From NCBI RefSeq assembly GCF_015711605.1, contig NZ_JABTEZ010000007.1:79849-143848 (forward strand): a DNA stretch of 64,000 nucleotides, given 5' to 3'. The notes under the pieces were generated by a model. The model was not told the origin of the DNA and ran no database searches. It saw nothing but the letters and a program-made list of their open reading frames with translations. A program made the position numbers and the translations under genes. Each line of letters begins with the position of its first letter. Positions within the stretch are counted from its first letter, which is position 1. Below are positions 1 through 7,715 of the stretch, piece after piece. Origin of the DNA: Planomonospora sp. ID67723. Its GTDB lineage: Bacteria > Actinomycetota > Actinomycetes > Streptosporangiales > Streptosporangiaceae.

Positions 1-352
1 CGAGCTGGCCGGCGAGCTGGCCGGTGAGCTGGGCCGGGAGGAGCGGGACGCCCTGCTCCTGGCCCGCCGACAGGACCAGGCCCTGCGCCTGGGCGGCGAA
101 CAGGGTCTGCGCCGGGAATGAGGCGGTCGTGGCGACCGGGGCCGTCGTCTGGGCCGAGCCGGTGGAGCCGGTGGGGACGTCGAGGCCGGGGAGGACTCCC
201 TGCGGCAGCGGCCCGCCGCCCGCGAGGAGGGCGAGCAGGGCGGCGAAGGCGTCTCCCGCCCCGTTCTGGCCCGTCTGCCCCTCACCGGAGGCGCCTGAGG
301 GCGCCGTCATCGGCGACGGGCTCCCCGCGAGGGGGATCGAAGGCACGGTCAA
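1..352 (-). CDS. fliK: Flagellar hook-length control protein FliK-like, N-terminal part
   Basis: The reading frame is open from a TTG at 352 to the left edge of the window (about 117 codons), so only the N-terminus is present. A good GGAG ribosome binding site precedes the TTG, and the upstream 44-aa orf stops 15 bases before it. The visible protein is rich in Ala, Gly, Pro and Gln, with repeated GQL units near the edge, and has no membrane segment. FliK is the secreted ruler and specificity-switch protein of the hook, and its N-terminal half is always low in complexity and poorly conserved. The assignment rests mainly on position, directly after fliJ in a flgB-fliJ operon, because the diagnostic C-terminal domain lies outside. 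It could also be another secreted flagellar protein. Confidence 0.55.
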   Translation of the reverse strand, partial: MTVPSIPLAGSPSPMTAPSGASGEGQTGQNGAGDAFAALLALLAGGGPLPQGVLPGLDVPTGSTGSAQTTAPVATTASFPAQTLFAAQAQGLVLSAGQEQGVPLLPAQLTGQLAGQL

Positions 353-366
353 GATCGTCTCTCCTG

Positions 367-501
367 TTATCCGATGCCGTTCACGGTCGACTGGATGGTG
401 CTGCGGTAGGCCTGGACCTGAGCGGACAAGCCGGTACTCAGCTCATCGGCAGCACCGCACGGCACCTGCGGCAAAACGTCCATTCCGTTGGAGCCGATCA
501 C
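367..501 (-). CDS. Possible 44-residue orf between fliJ and fliK
   Basis: A GTG at 501 opens a 44-codon frame that ends at 367; an internal ATG would give 38 residues. The C-terminal half (roughly AADELSTGLSAQVQAYRS) looks like an amphipathic helix. There is no clear ribosome binding site. In many actinobacterial flagellar operons, as I recall, the slot after fliJ holds a peptidoglycan hydrolase, so this may be a shrunken remnant or a small secreted flagellar component. I do not recognise it. It may simply be chance coding between 352 and 614. Confidence 0.3.
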   Translation of the reverse strand: MIGSNGMDVLPQVPCGAADELSTGLSAQVQAYRSTIQSTVNGIG

Positions 502-613
502 GGCCGTGCCGTGTCCGGTCCGGATCCGGCCGGCGGTTCGCCGCGCATGCCGTACCCGGCGCCGGTCGGGGAGGGCGGAACCGCGAGCGGGACCGCCGCG
601 GTCTCCGCGATGC

Positions 614-1051
614 TCAACGGCCGGTCCCTCGGCCCGTCTGCGGCCTGCGCGTGGTCGAAAGGTCGTCGACGGCGCGCTGGTCGGCCGCGGCATCGGCCTG
701 GCGGCGGGCGGTCTCGTGCCGCTCGGCCAGCTTCTCCACCATCCGGCGGCGCTGGGAGGCGGCGCTCCAGTTCTCCACCTTGGCACCGACCCGCCGCTCG
801 GCCTCCTCGGCCTGCTGCCGCCGGATGGACAGCTCGCCGGCGATCGCACGGCGCGCGGCCATCGCCGCGACGAAAGCGGCGGCGTCGGACGGGTCCGGCA
901 TGATCATCCGGTTCTGCAGCTCGACCGCCTGCTGCTCGGTCCGCTGGGCGGCGGCTCTGGCCTCGGCCCGGGCCCGGAGCACGCCGCCCTTGGCGGCGTC
1001 TTCTTGGGCCTTGCGGGCCCGCAGGATCGAGGACAACCGGAATCGGCTCAT
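614..1051 (-). CDS. fliJ: Flagellar export chaperone FliJ
   Basis: This 145-residue protein is almost entirely predicted coiled coil. It begins MSRFRLSSILRARKAQEDAA, the usual FliJ opening with basic residues and a long helix, and ends in a basic tail. FliJ is the stalk-like general chaperone that links the FliI/FliH ATPase to FlhA in the export gate. The ATG at 1051 has a strong GAGGAG site. The gene lies 63 bases after fliI, the standard order. Sequence identity within the family is always low, so length, coiled coil and position carry the call. Confidence 0.85.
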   Translation of the reverse strand: MSRFRLSSILRARKAQEDAAKGGVLRARAEARAAAQRTEQQAVELQNRMIMPDPSDAAAFVAAMAARRAIAGELSIRRQQAEEAERRVGAKVENWSAASQRRRMVEKLAERHETARRQADAAADQRAVDDLSTTRRPQTGRGTGR

Positions 1052-1114
1052 CGAGACTCCTCAGTGTGGAGGTTCAGTGCTTCGGACCGGGGAAGGGGCG
1101 GCGGGAGCGGCCCT

Positions 1115-2419
1115 TCAGCCCAGCAGGGCCCGCAGTGAGTCCCAGGCCTCCGCGGCCGGGGTCTGGTCGTCCATGTCCTGACGCAGGAAGGCCTCGATGC
1201 GCGGCCAGAGCGCACGCGCCAGGTCGGCGTCGGGGTTGGTGCCGGGCACGTAGGCACCGATCTCCACCAGCTCGCGGATGTCGCGGTGGGCGGCCATCAG
1301 GCGGCGCAACGCGGTCGCGTCCGAGCGCTGCTCGCGGCTGGTCACCGCACCGGCGACACGGGAGACCGACTCCAGGACGTCGATCGTCGGGAAGTGCCCG
1401 GCGGTCGCCAGGCGGCGGTCGAGGACGACGTGGCCGTCCAGGATCGAGCGGGCCGCGTCGGCGATCGGCTCGTTGTGGTCGTCGCCGTCGACGAGGACCG
1501 TGTACAGGCCGGTGATGCTGCCGTTGACGCCGGGTCCGGCCCGCTCCAGCAGCCGGGGGAGCATCGCGAACACCGACGGCGGGTAGCCGCGGGTCGCCGG
1601 GGGCTCGCCGGCCGAGAGGCCGACCTCGCGCTGGGCCATGGCGGCCCGGGTGAGGCTGTCCATCAGCAGCAGGGCGTCACGGCCCTGGTCGCGGAACCAC
1701 TCGGCGATCCGGGTGGCCACGAAGCAGGCCCGCAGGCGGACCATGGGGGGCTGGTCGGAGGTGGCCACGATCACGACGGATCGGGCCAGTCCCTCGGGCC
1801 CCAGGTCGTTCTCCAGGAACTCCCGGACCTCGCGGCCGCGCTCGCCGACCAGGGCCACCACGGTGATCTCCGCCTCGGTGCCGCGGGTGATCATGGACAT
1901 GAGGCTGGACTTGCCGACGCCGGAGCCGGCGAAGATGCCGAGACGCTGCCCGTTGCCGACGGTGATCATGGTGTCCATGGCGCGCACGCCCAGCGGCATG
2001 GGCTCGGAGATGCGACGGCGCTGCAGGGCCGGCGGCGGCTCGTTCTCCACCGGGACCATCTCCAGCCCGGCCAGGGAGGGGCCGCCGTCGAGCGGGCGGC
2101 CGAGGCCGTCCAGGACCCGTCCGCGCAGCGCCTCGCCGACCGGGATCCGCAGCGCGTCACCGGTGGCGATGACGGGGCTGCCCACCCCGATGCCGGTCAG
2201 GGGGCCCAGAGGCAGGCAGCTCAGCCGCCCGCTGTCGAGCGCGACCACCTCGGCGGGGACCGCGGCGAGGCCCTCCCCGAGGTACACCAGGTCGCCCACC
2301 TTGCCGGACACGCCCTCCACGGTGACCGACAGGCCGATCACGGCGGAGACGCGGCCGGTCACGACGGGCCTCGCGGCCTGGGCGGCGGCGGTGATGCGGG
2401 AGTTGAGCAGCGAGATCAC
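1115..2419 (-). CDS. fliI: Flagellum-specific ATPase FliI
   Basis: This is the hexameric ATPase of the flagellar type III export apparatus. The 434-residue protein has an F1-beta-like N-terminal barrel, a Walker A loop GSGVGKSS at about residues 165-172 and a Walker B LLLMDSLTR at about 244-252. The following segment (VGLSAGEPPATRGYPPSVF) is typical of FliI/YscN proteins. I start at the GTG at 2419, which overlaps the fliH stop as GTGA, because the longer reading frame only adds Arg/Pro-rich residues from the fliH frame. It is followed by fliJ. Confidence 0.95.
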   Translation of the reverse strand: MISLLNSRITAAAQAARPVVTGRVSAVIGLSVTVEGVSGKVGDLVYLGEGLAAVPAEVVALDSGRLSCLPLGPLTGIGVGSPVIATGDALRIPVGEALRGRVLDGLGRPLDGGPSLAGLEMVPVENEPPPALQRRRISEPMPLGVRAMDTMITVGNGQRLGIFAGSGVGKSSLMSMITRGTEAEITVVALVGERGREVREFLENDLGPEGLARSVVIVATSDQPPMVRLRACFVATRIAEWFRDQGRDALLLMDSLTRAAMAQREVGLSAGEPPATRGYPPSVFAMLPRLLERAGPGVNGSITGLYTVLVDGDDHNEPIADAARSILDGHVVLDRRLATAGHFPTIDVLESVSRVAGAVTSREQRSDATALRRLMAAHRDIRELVEIGAYVPGTNPDADLARALWPRIEAFLRQDMDDQTPAAEAWDSLRALLG

Positions 2420-3081
2420 AGGCCCAGGGCCTCCTTGACGCGGTCGAGGGCGGTGGACAGGCGGGCGTCGACGGCGGTCGCGTCGCACTCGGCGACGGCG
2501 TCGCCGGGCTTCAGCCGGGCGTCGACGACCATGGTCACGTTCCGGCCGTCCATGTCGAAGCTGTTCTGCCCCGCACCGACGATGGCGGCGTGGTCGGCGG
2601 GGCTCAGCCGGACGAGCACGGGGTGGTTCTCGGGCACCAGCTCCAGTGCCCGGGTGAGGGCCTCGCGGCCGGGCTCGGGGCTGTGGGCGATCTCCCTGCC
2701 GAGCACGGCCTCGGCGAGGGTGTAGGCGGTCTGAACGATGAGCTCCTCGATTTCGGCGGCGGCCGGGGCGGTCTGTCGCTCCAGCCGGTCAGCCGAAGCG
2801 GTGATCGCAGCCAGAGCGCTCTCCAGCCGGGCGATCTTGCGGGCCTCGGCCCGGGCGACGCGCTCGGCCTCGTCCCGGACCTCGGCCGCGGCGGCCTGGC
2901 GGGCCTCCTCGCGGCCCTGGGCCCAGCCCTCTGCGTAGCCGGTGGCCTGGGCTTCGGCCCGGGTCCGCTCGATGACCTCGGCCGGGACGTTGGTGACGAC
3001 GTTGAAGTCGGTGGCGAACCGCGCCGTGCTGAAGGTTCGCGCCTGTGCTCCTCGTACAACCATTTCAGGCGACGAACTCAT
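2416..3081 (-). CDS. fliH: Flagellar assembly protein FliH
   Basis: FliH binds the FliI ATPase and docks it at the C-ring. The 221-residue product has a charged central coiled coil (about 40-110, many Ala, Arg and Glu) and a C-terminal domain with the V-type ATPase subunit E-like pattern. The ATG at 3081 is chosen because GAGGGG lies six bases before it; an ATG at 3087 and one at 3063 are also in frame. The gene overlaps the end of fliG, and its stop overlaps the start of fliI. Confidence 0.88.
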   Translation of the reverse strand: MSSSPEMVVRGAQARTFSTARFATDFNVVTNVPAEVIERTRAEAQATGYAEGWAQGREEARQAAAAEVRDEAERVARAEARKIARLESALAAITASADRLERQTAPAAAEIEELIVQTAYTLAEAVLGREIAHSPEPGREALTRALELVPENHPVLVRLSPADHAAIVGAGQNSFDMDGRNVTMVVDARLKPGDAVAECDATAVDARLSTALDRVKEALGL

Positions 3082-4078
3082 CCTCATCCCCTCGACGAAT
3101 CATGATTTGACCTGATTCCTCCAGGGCCCGGATCGCGTGGACGATCTTGGCCTGGGCCTCCTCGACCGTGCGCAGCCGCACCGGGCCGAGCAGCTCGATC
3201 TCCTCGACGAGGTTCTCGGCGGCCCGCTCGGACAGGTTGCGCGTGATCTTGTCGAGCACGTCCTGGCCGACGCCCTTGAGCGCGGTGGCCAGGTCGGCGG
3301 TCTCGACCTGCCGGACCACGAGCTGGACGGCGCGGTCGTCGAGGTGGACGACGTCCTCGAACATGAACATCCGGCTGCGGACCTCTTCGGCGAGCTCGGG
3401 GCTGCGCCCCTCCAGGCCCTCGAGGATCAGGCGCTCGGTGACGCGGTCCGCGCGGTTGATGATGTCCACCAGCGGCTGGAGACCGCCCACCGCCGACAGG
3501 TCGGACGGCTGGAGCACCGAGGAGAGCTTGCGCTCCAGCATCGACTCCACCTGGCGGATGATGTCCGGCGAGGTGCGGTCCATCACCGCGATGCGGTGCG
3601 CCACGTCGGCCTGCAGGGTGGCGCTGAGCCCCGAGAGGATCTGCGCGCCCAGGTGCGCCGGAAGGTGCGCCAGCACCAGCGCGATGAGCTGCGGGTGCTC
3701 GTCCTGGACGAACGAGAGCACCTGACGGGGGTCGGCCCGCTGCAGGAAGCTGAAGGGCAGGTCGACCAGGGAGGCCGAGAGCCGCTCGACGATCTGGCTG
3801 GCCCGCTCCCGGCCCAGCGACGCCTCCAGCAGTTCGCGGGCGAAGTCCATGCCGCCCTGCCCGGCGTAGCGGTAGGCGGTGGTCAGGTCGCGGAACTCGG
3901 AGAGGATCTCCACGGCGTCGCCGGGGTCGACGGTGCCGAGCCGCACGATCTCGGCGGTCAGCTCCTCGACCTCGCCCTCGCGCAGCTGCGAGAGCACCTT
4001 CGCCGAGTCGTCCTTGCCCATCTGCACCAGCAGGACGGCGGCCTTGCGGAGGCCGGACATGGTCTCGGTCATCGGCAT
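3065..4078 (-). CDS. fliG: Flagellar motor switch protein FliG
   Basis: FliG forms the upper C-ring, touching the MS-ring protein FliF through its N-terminus and the stator through its C-terminal charged helix. The product is 337 residues, the normal length. It opens with GLRKAAVLLVQMG, carries the middle EHPQLIALVLAHL motif characteristic of FliG, and has the charged C-terminal segment around MFMFEDVVHLDDRAVQ, which interacts with MotA. A GGAGG site lies eight bases before the ATG, three bases after the fliF stop. Confidence 0.96.
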   Translation of the reverse strand: MPMTETMSGLRKAAVLLVQMGKDDSAKVLSQLREGEVEELTAEIVRLGTVDPGDAVEILSEFRDLTTAYRYAGQGGMDFARELLEASLGRERASQIVERLSASLVDLPFSFLQRADPRQVLSFVQDEHPQLIALVLAHLPAHLGAQILSGLSATLQADVAHRIAVMDRTSPDIIRQVESMLERKLSSVLQPSDLSAVGGLQPLVDIINRADRVTERLILEGLEGRSPELAEEVRSRMFMFEDVVHLDDRAVQLVVRQVETADLATALKGVGQDVLDKITRNLSERAAENLVEEIELLGPVRLRTVEEAQAKIVHAIRALEESGQIMIRRGDEDEFVA

Positions 4079-4080
4079 GG

Positions 4081-5697
4081 TCAGTTCCTCCTGTCCGCGA
4101 GCCAGCTGCGCAGCACCTGGGCGACTTCCTCGGGCTGGCGCTCGACCATCCCGGCGATCTCTTCACGCAGTTCTTCGCGCTTGTCCGCGTCGGGCTCGGC
4201 GGGCTGGTTGCCGGTCCCGGCGGTCAGCGCCTCGCGCTCGGCGGCCTCGATGGCGGCCTGGGCCGCCTCGACCCGGACGCGCTCCAGTTCGGCCTGGAGC
4301 TCCGCCAGCCTCGCCTGCTCCTTCTTCGACAGCGCCGAGCGGCGCTTGCGGCGGCCGCGCAGCAGTCCGACGATGAACAGGAGCGCGATGATCAGGCCGG
4401 CGCCGCCGATCTTGATCAGCTCCGTCGTCCGCGCGTCCTGCTCGGCCTTCTGCGTGGCGGCGAGCTCGGCCGCGGCCTTCTCGGCGGCGCTGTTGTCGAA
4501 CGGCATCGCGGCGACGGCGATGGTGTCTCCGCGCTGGGCGCTCACGCCCGCGGCCGAGGAGACGATGCGCTGGATCTCCGCGACGTCCATCCCGACGGCC
4601 GCCTGGCCGTCGACCATCACGGCGACGTCGAGCTTGCGGACCTTGCCGGGGGCGGTCTTGCGAGACTCGGTGACCAGACCGACCGCGTTGTCGCGGGTCT
4701 CGGTGGTGGACTTGTAGTCGTTGCCCGTCTGGTTGCTCGGCACCTGGATGTTGTCCGGGCCCAGGACACCGCCGGTCGGCGTGCCCCCGCCGCTGTAGGA
4801 CTCCTCCTTGGTCGTCGACGACAGCGGCGGCAGGGTCGGGTCGTTGACGTACCGCTGGCTCTTGGTCTCGGTCTGGTCGTAGTCGAGGTCGGCGGTGACC
4901 TTGACGACGGCCTTGCCCGGACCGAGGACCTGGGTCAGCATCTGCTGGATCGAGCCGCTCATCCGCTGCTCGAACGCCTGGGTCTGCTGCTCGCGCTCGT
5001 CGCCGGAGGCGCTGAGCGCCTGCTCGCCGCCGGCCGACAGCACCTTGCCGGTGGAGTCGGCCAGGGTGACGTCGACCGGGTCCATGCCCTCGACGCTGGA
5101 GCCGACCAGGTTGACCACGGCCTTGACCTGGCTGTGCGTCATGGGCTTGTCGGCCTGGGTGCTCACCAGGACCGAGGCGGTCGGCTTGGCGGCGTCGTCG
5201 GTGAAGACGTCCTTCTGCGGGATCGCGAGGTGCACGCTGGCGGAGGTGACGCCCTCGATCGACTTGATGGTCTTGGCCAGCTCGCCTTCCAGGGCGCGCT
5301 GGTAGCCGACGTGCTGCATGAAGTCGGAGGTGGTGATGCCCTGCTTGTCCAGCAGGGAGTAGCCGCCGCCGTCCTCCTGGGTGGGCAGACCCTCACCGCT
5401 CATCTGCAGGCGCAGGTCGTAGACCTGGGCCTGGGGGACCTGGATGGTGCTGCCGCCGTCGGTGAGCTGGTACGGGACGCCGTCGGCGGTGAGCTTCTCG
5501 ACGATCGCGTTGCCGTCGGCGCCGGACAGGTTGGAGTACAGCGTGGCGTAGGAGGGCTGGGAGGCCCACTGGGAGAAGAAGAACCCGCCGACCGCGAGGG
5601 CGAGGACCATGGAGATGGTGACGGCCTTCTGGCCGGTGCTGAACGACCCGAACGTGGAACGGGCCTTGCGAAGGGCGGCGAGCGCGCGTTCCTGCAT
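4081..5697 (-). CDS. fliF: Flagellar MS-ring protein FliF
   Basis: FliF builds the membrane MS-ring that templates the basal body. The 538-residue protein has an N-terminal membrane helix at about 27-46 (ending GGFFFSQW), paired periplasmic ring-building domains (the YALTY-like part reads ATLYSNLSGADGNAIVEKL), a low-complexity Ser/Gly/Thr loop, a second membrane helix at about 425-445 (LIIALLFIVGLL) and a cytoplasmic tail ending in an acidic FliG-binding segment. Its start codon overlaps the fliE stop by one base. Confidence 0.96.
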   Translation of the reverse strand: MQERALAALRKARSTFGSFSTGQKAVTISMVLALAVGGFFFSQWASQPSYATLYSNLSGADGNAIVEKLTADGVPYQLTDGGSTIQVPQAQVYDLRLQMSGEGLPTQEDGGGYSLLDKQGITTSDFMQHVGYQRALEGELAKTIKSIEGVTSASVHLAIPQKDVFTDDAAKPTASVLVSTQADKPMTHSQVKAVVNLVGSSVEGMDPVDVTLADSTGKVLSAGGEQALSASGDEREQQTQAFEQRMSGSIQQMLTQVLGPGKAVVKVTADLDYDQTETKSQRYVNDPTLPPLSSTTKEESYSGGGTPTGGVLGPDNIQVPSNQTGNDYKSTTETRDNAVGLVTESRKTAPGKVRKLDVAVMVDGQAAVGMDVAEIQRIVSSAAGVSAQRGDTIAVAAMPFDNSAAEKAAAELAATQKAEQDARTTELIKIGGAGLIIALLFIVGLLRGRRKRRSALSKKEQARLAELQAELERVRVEAAQAAIEAAEREALTAGTGNQPAEPDADKREELREEIAGMVERQPEEVAQVLRSWLADRRN

Positions 5698-6008
5698 CAG
5701 GCCTGCATCCTCATGATCTCGGTGAAGGCGGCGACGGCCTTGTCACGGATGGCGACGGTGAGCTGGGTGGCGAGTGCGGCCTCCATGCTGGCGGCCATGT
5801 AGTCGTGGGCGTCCTGCAGGTCGCCGGTGGCCGCCTTGACGGCCAGCCCGTCGGCCTTGGACTGCGTGGCCTGCAGAGTCTCGATGTTCTGGGTGAGCAG
5901 GCCGCCGAAGACGTCGGCGGCGTTCCCGGTCGCCTCCGCACCGGCGGGGCCGGTGGGGGCGGTGATGCGCAGCGGTCCGGCGATCGGCCCGATCGAGTCG
6001 ATGCTCAT
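5697..6008 (-). CDS. fliE: Flagellar hook-basal body protein FliE
   Basis: This 103-residue protein is a FliE, the adaptor between the MS-ring and the rod. The conserved C-terminal half contains GDLQDAHDYMAASMEAALATQ, matching the family pattern of G-x-x-x-D-x-H-x-V/M, and ends in a short amphipathic tail. It overlaps flgC by four bases (ATGA) and fliF by one, so translation of the three is probably coupled. Confidence 0.92.
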   Translation of the reverse strand: MSIDSIGPIAGPLRITAPTGPAGAEATGNAADVFGGLLTQNIETLQATQSKADGLAVKAATGDLQDAHDYMAASMEAALATQLTVAIRDKAVAAFTEIMRMQA

Positions 6009-6418
6009 CCATTCCTCCCGAGCTGGAGTGCGGCCTGGTAGGCGTCATAGGCACGGTCGACGACGGAAAGGTTTGCCTGGTAGGAGCGCTGCGCCATCAT
6101 CAGCTGCCCCATCTGCGCGCCCAGGTCGATGTCGGGGTAGCGCACGTAGCCGTTCTCGTCGGCCAGGGGGTGGTCGGGCTCGTGGACCATCCGGCCCTCC
6201 GCGTTGCCCAGGACGATCCCGCCGACCTGTGCGCCGCCGGTGCCCGAGCCGTAGTCGACCGCCTGGGCGACCACGAAGCGCTCGCGGAACGCCTCCCCGC
6301 TGGTGGGGCTGACGTTGTTCATGTTGGCGATGTTGTCCGACACGGCGTCCAGCCACTTGCGGTAGACGGTCACACCCGTGCCGGCGATGCCGATTGCCCT
6401 GAAGGGACCCATGGTCAC
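6005..6418 (-). CDS. flgC: Flagellar basal-body rod protein FlgC
   Basis: FlgC is one of the proximal rod subunits. The 137-residue protein has the rod signature near its N-terminus (SDNIANMNNVSP) and the C-terminal heptad helix QLMMAQRSYQANLSVVDRAY, both typical of FlgC. There are two possible starts, MTM at 6418 and M at 6412; the first overlaps the flgB stop by four bases. Confidence 0.95.
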   Translation of the reverse strand: MTMGPFRAIGIAGTGVTVYRKWLDAVSDNIANMNNVSPTSGEAFRERFVVAQAVDYGSGTGGAQVGGIVLGNAEGRMVHEPDHPLADENGYVRYPDIDLGAQMGQLMMAQRSYQANLSVVDRAYDAYQAALQLGRNG

Positions 6419-6765
6419 GCGCCTCCCCTGATGACGGTGCGGAGCAGTCCGTGCTTGGCGTCGAGCGCCTTCAACATCGTCTGGTAGCGCAGCACGGTGT
6501 CCATGTGCGACAAGGTCTCGTGGTCGAGGTTGACGTTGTTGCCGTTCTCCCGGGTGGGCTCGAGGGAGCGGGCGACGGAGGGCTCCACCCGGCCCGGGGA
6601 CGACTTGGTGCTGACGGCGGTCCGCAGGGCGTCCTCGAACTGGACGCGGCCGGCGAGGAAACCGGGAGTCTCGATATTGGCGATGTTGTCGGCGATGACA
6701 CGCTGGCGCTGGGCCAGGCCCTTCAGCGCGACGTTTACCACGCTGGAGGTGACGTCCTCGAGCAC
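6415..6765 (-). CDS. flgB: Flagellar basal-body rod protein FlgB
   Basis: FlgB is the most proximal rod protein. I start at the GTG at 6765, which has a GGAG site seven bases upstream; this gives 116 residues, the usual FlgB length, whereas the longer frame to 6903 adds an Arg/Pro-rich stretch that would overlap the promoter. The rod motif ADNIANIETPGF lies near residue 28, and the C-terminal helix around MDTVLRYQTMLKAL completes the fold. It is the first gene of the basal-body operon, with a FliA-type promoter about 80 bases upstream. Confidence 0.93.
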   Translation of the reverse strand: MLEDVTSSVVNVALKGLAQRQRVIADNIANIETPGFLAGRVQFEDALRTAVSTKSSPGRVEPSVARSLEPTRENGNNVNLDHETLSHMDTVLRYQTMLKALDAKHGLLRTVIRGGA

Positions 6766-6844
6766 GAACAGACTCCGTTCGCTCTTCTCTACGACCGCCG
6801 ATCCATGGCGTAACGGGGTGAGCACTCCCTGCTCAGGTCTCCTC

Positions 6845-6870
6845 ATCGGACGGCGCGGAGAGGTCCTGAG
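6845..6870 (-). promoter_or_regulatory. FliA-type promoter of the flgB operon
   Basis: Read on the minus strand this is CTCA, sixteen bases, then TCCGAT followed by GAGG. The -10 side is about 80 bases upstream of the flgB GTG. Spacing and sequence match the other sites in the window. Confidence 0.75.
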
Positions 6871-6908
6871 AACTTTTCCGTCCTTCGCTGTCAGCTCCGG
6901 CATAAGTC

Positions 6909-6935
6909 CTCAGGTGACGACGGCGTCCTGCCGAT
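6909..6935 (+). promoter_or_regulatory. FliA-type promoter of the M15-like peptidase gene
   Basis: CTCA, seventeen bases, then GCCGAT, ending 38 bases before the ATG at 6974. It is one base longer in spacing than most sites in the window and faces away from the flgB promoter, so the two genes share a 208-base divergent control region. Confidence 0.65.
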
Positions 6936-6973
6936 GCTGCAGACGCCCGCCATGTCCAGCGAGGGGAGCCCGA

Positions 6974-7636
6974 ATGACCGAAGGCATCAGCGCCATCCAC
7001 AGCCGGATCACCGAACTGCAGGGCCAGTTCGGCCAGCTGTCGGCGCGTCCCAGCGTCTCCGGCCAGCAGTTCGCGGCCCAGCTCACCGCCGCGCAGCAGA
7101 AGGCCGGCACCGCCACCAAGGCCACCACCGCCCCGTCCGTCTCCACGCCGTCCGTCTCCACGCCGTCCACTCCCACGGCCAGCACGACGGGCACCGCCAC
7201 CACGACGGGCACCTCGGCCGCGACGGGCGCCGAGAAGGCGCATGCGCACTCCAAAGTCCTGGGCGGAGGCGACCGCATCACCCCGACCATGCAGAAGGTG
7301 ATCGACGCCGTCGACGCGAAGTTCGGCCCGTTCCCCGCCATCGGCGCGTGGCGGGCCGACGGCGGCATGCCCGGCAGCGACCATCCCACCGGCAAGGCCG
7401 CGGACTTCATGCTGAGCTCCGGCGGCAAGATGCCCTCCCCGGCCAAGCTCAAGGAGGGCTGGGAGACCGCCAACTACGTCAAGGACAACGCCGAGAAGCT
7501 CGGCATCAAGTACATCATCTTCGCCCAGCACATCTGGAGCCCCTCCCGCGCGGGCGAAGGATGGCGGCTGATGAGCGACCGCGGCAGTGTGACCGCCAAC
7601 CACTTCGACCACGTGCACATCTCCGTGGAGAAGTGA
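6974..7636 (+). CDS. Flagellum-linked M15/ARB_07466-like peptidoglycan peptidase
   Basis: The 220-residue protein has three parts. Residues 1-30 (MTEGISAIHSRITELQGQF) resemble, from memory, the N-terminus of peptidoglycan hydrolases in actinobacterial flagellar operons. Residues 45-85 form a Ser/Thr/Pro linker with short TPSVS repeats. The C-terminal domain has two zinc-ligand clusters, SDHPTGKAADFM and HFDHVHISV, as in D-Ala-D-Ala carboxypeptidase-like M15 enzymes of the ARB_07466 C-terminal type. There is no classical signal peptide, so export through the flagellar channel is possible. The ATG at 6974 follows GAGGGGA. It probably opens the wall for rod or hook passage, a job done elsewhere by FlgJ. 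Function is inferred. Confidence 0.7.
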   Translation: MTEGISAIHSRITELQGQFGQLSARPSVSGQQFAAQLTAAQQKAGTATKATTAPSVSTPSVSTPSTPTASTTGTATTTGTSAATGAEKAHAHSKVLGGGDRITPTMQKVIDAVDAKFGPFPAIGAWRADGGMPGSDHPTGKAADFMLSSGGKMPSPAKLKEGWETANYVKDNAEKLGIKYIIFAQHIWSPSRAGEGWRLMSDRGSVTANHFDHVHISVEK

Positions 7637-7715
7637 TCCACGGCGCGTGACCGTACTCCCCGGCCGGTGGACCCGTACGGTAACCAACGGCAACCGGCGC
7701 GGAAATGGAGACGAC

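Noticed and set aside
24..1181. Long plus-strand Arg/Ala/Ser-rich frames over fliK and fliJ
   Set aside because: They are shadow frames of GC-rich minus-strand genes; the real genes have ribosome sites, family motifs and operon overlaps.
1286..2725. A 479-residue plus-strand frame across fliI and fliH
   Set aside because: It is antisense to two clear flagellar genes and is composed of Asp/Gly/His-rich shadow sequence.
3137..4717. A 526-residue plus-strand frame across fliG and fliF
   Set aside because: Shadow of the intact minus-strand genes, with no domain of its own.
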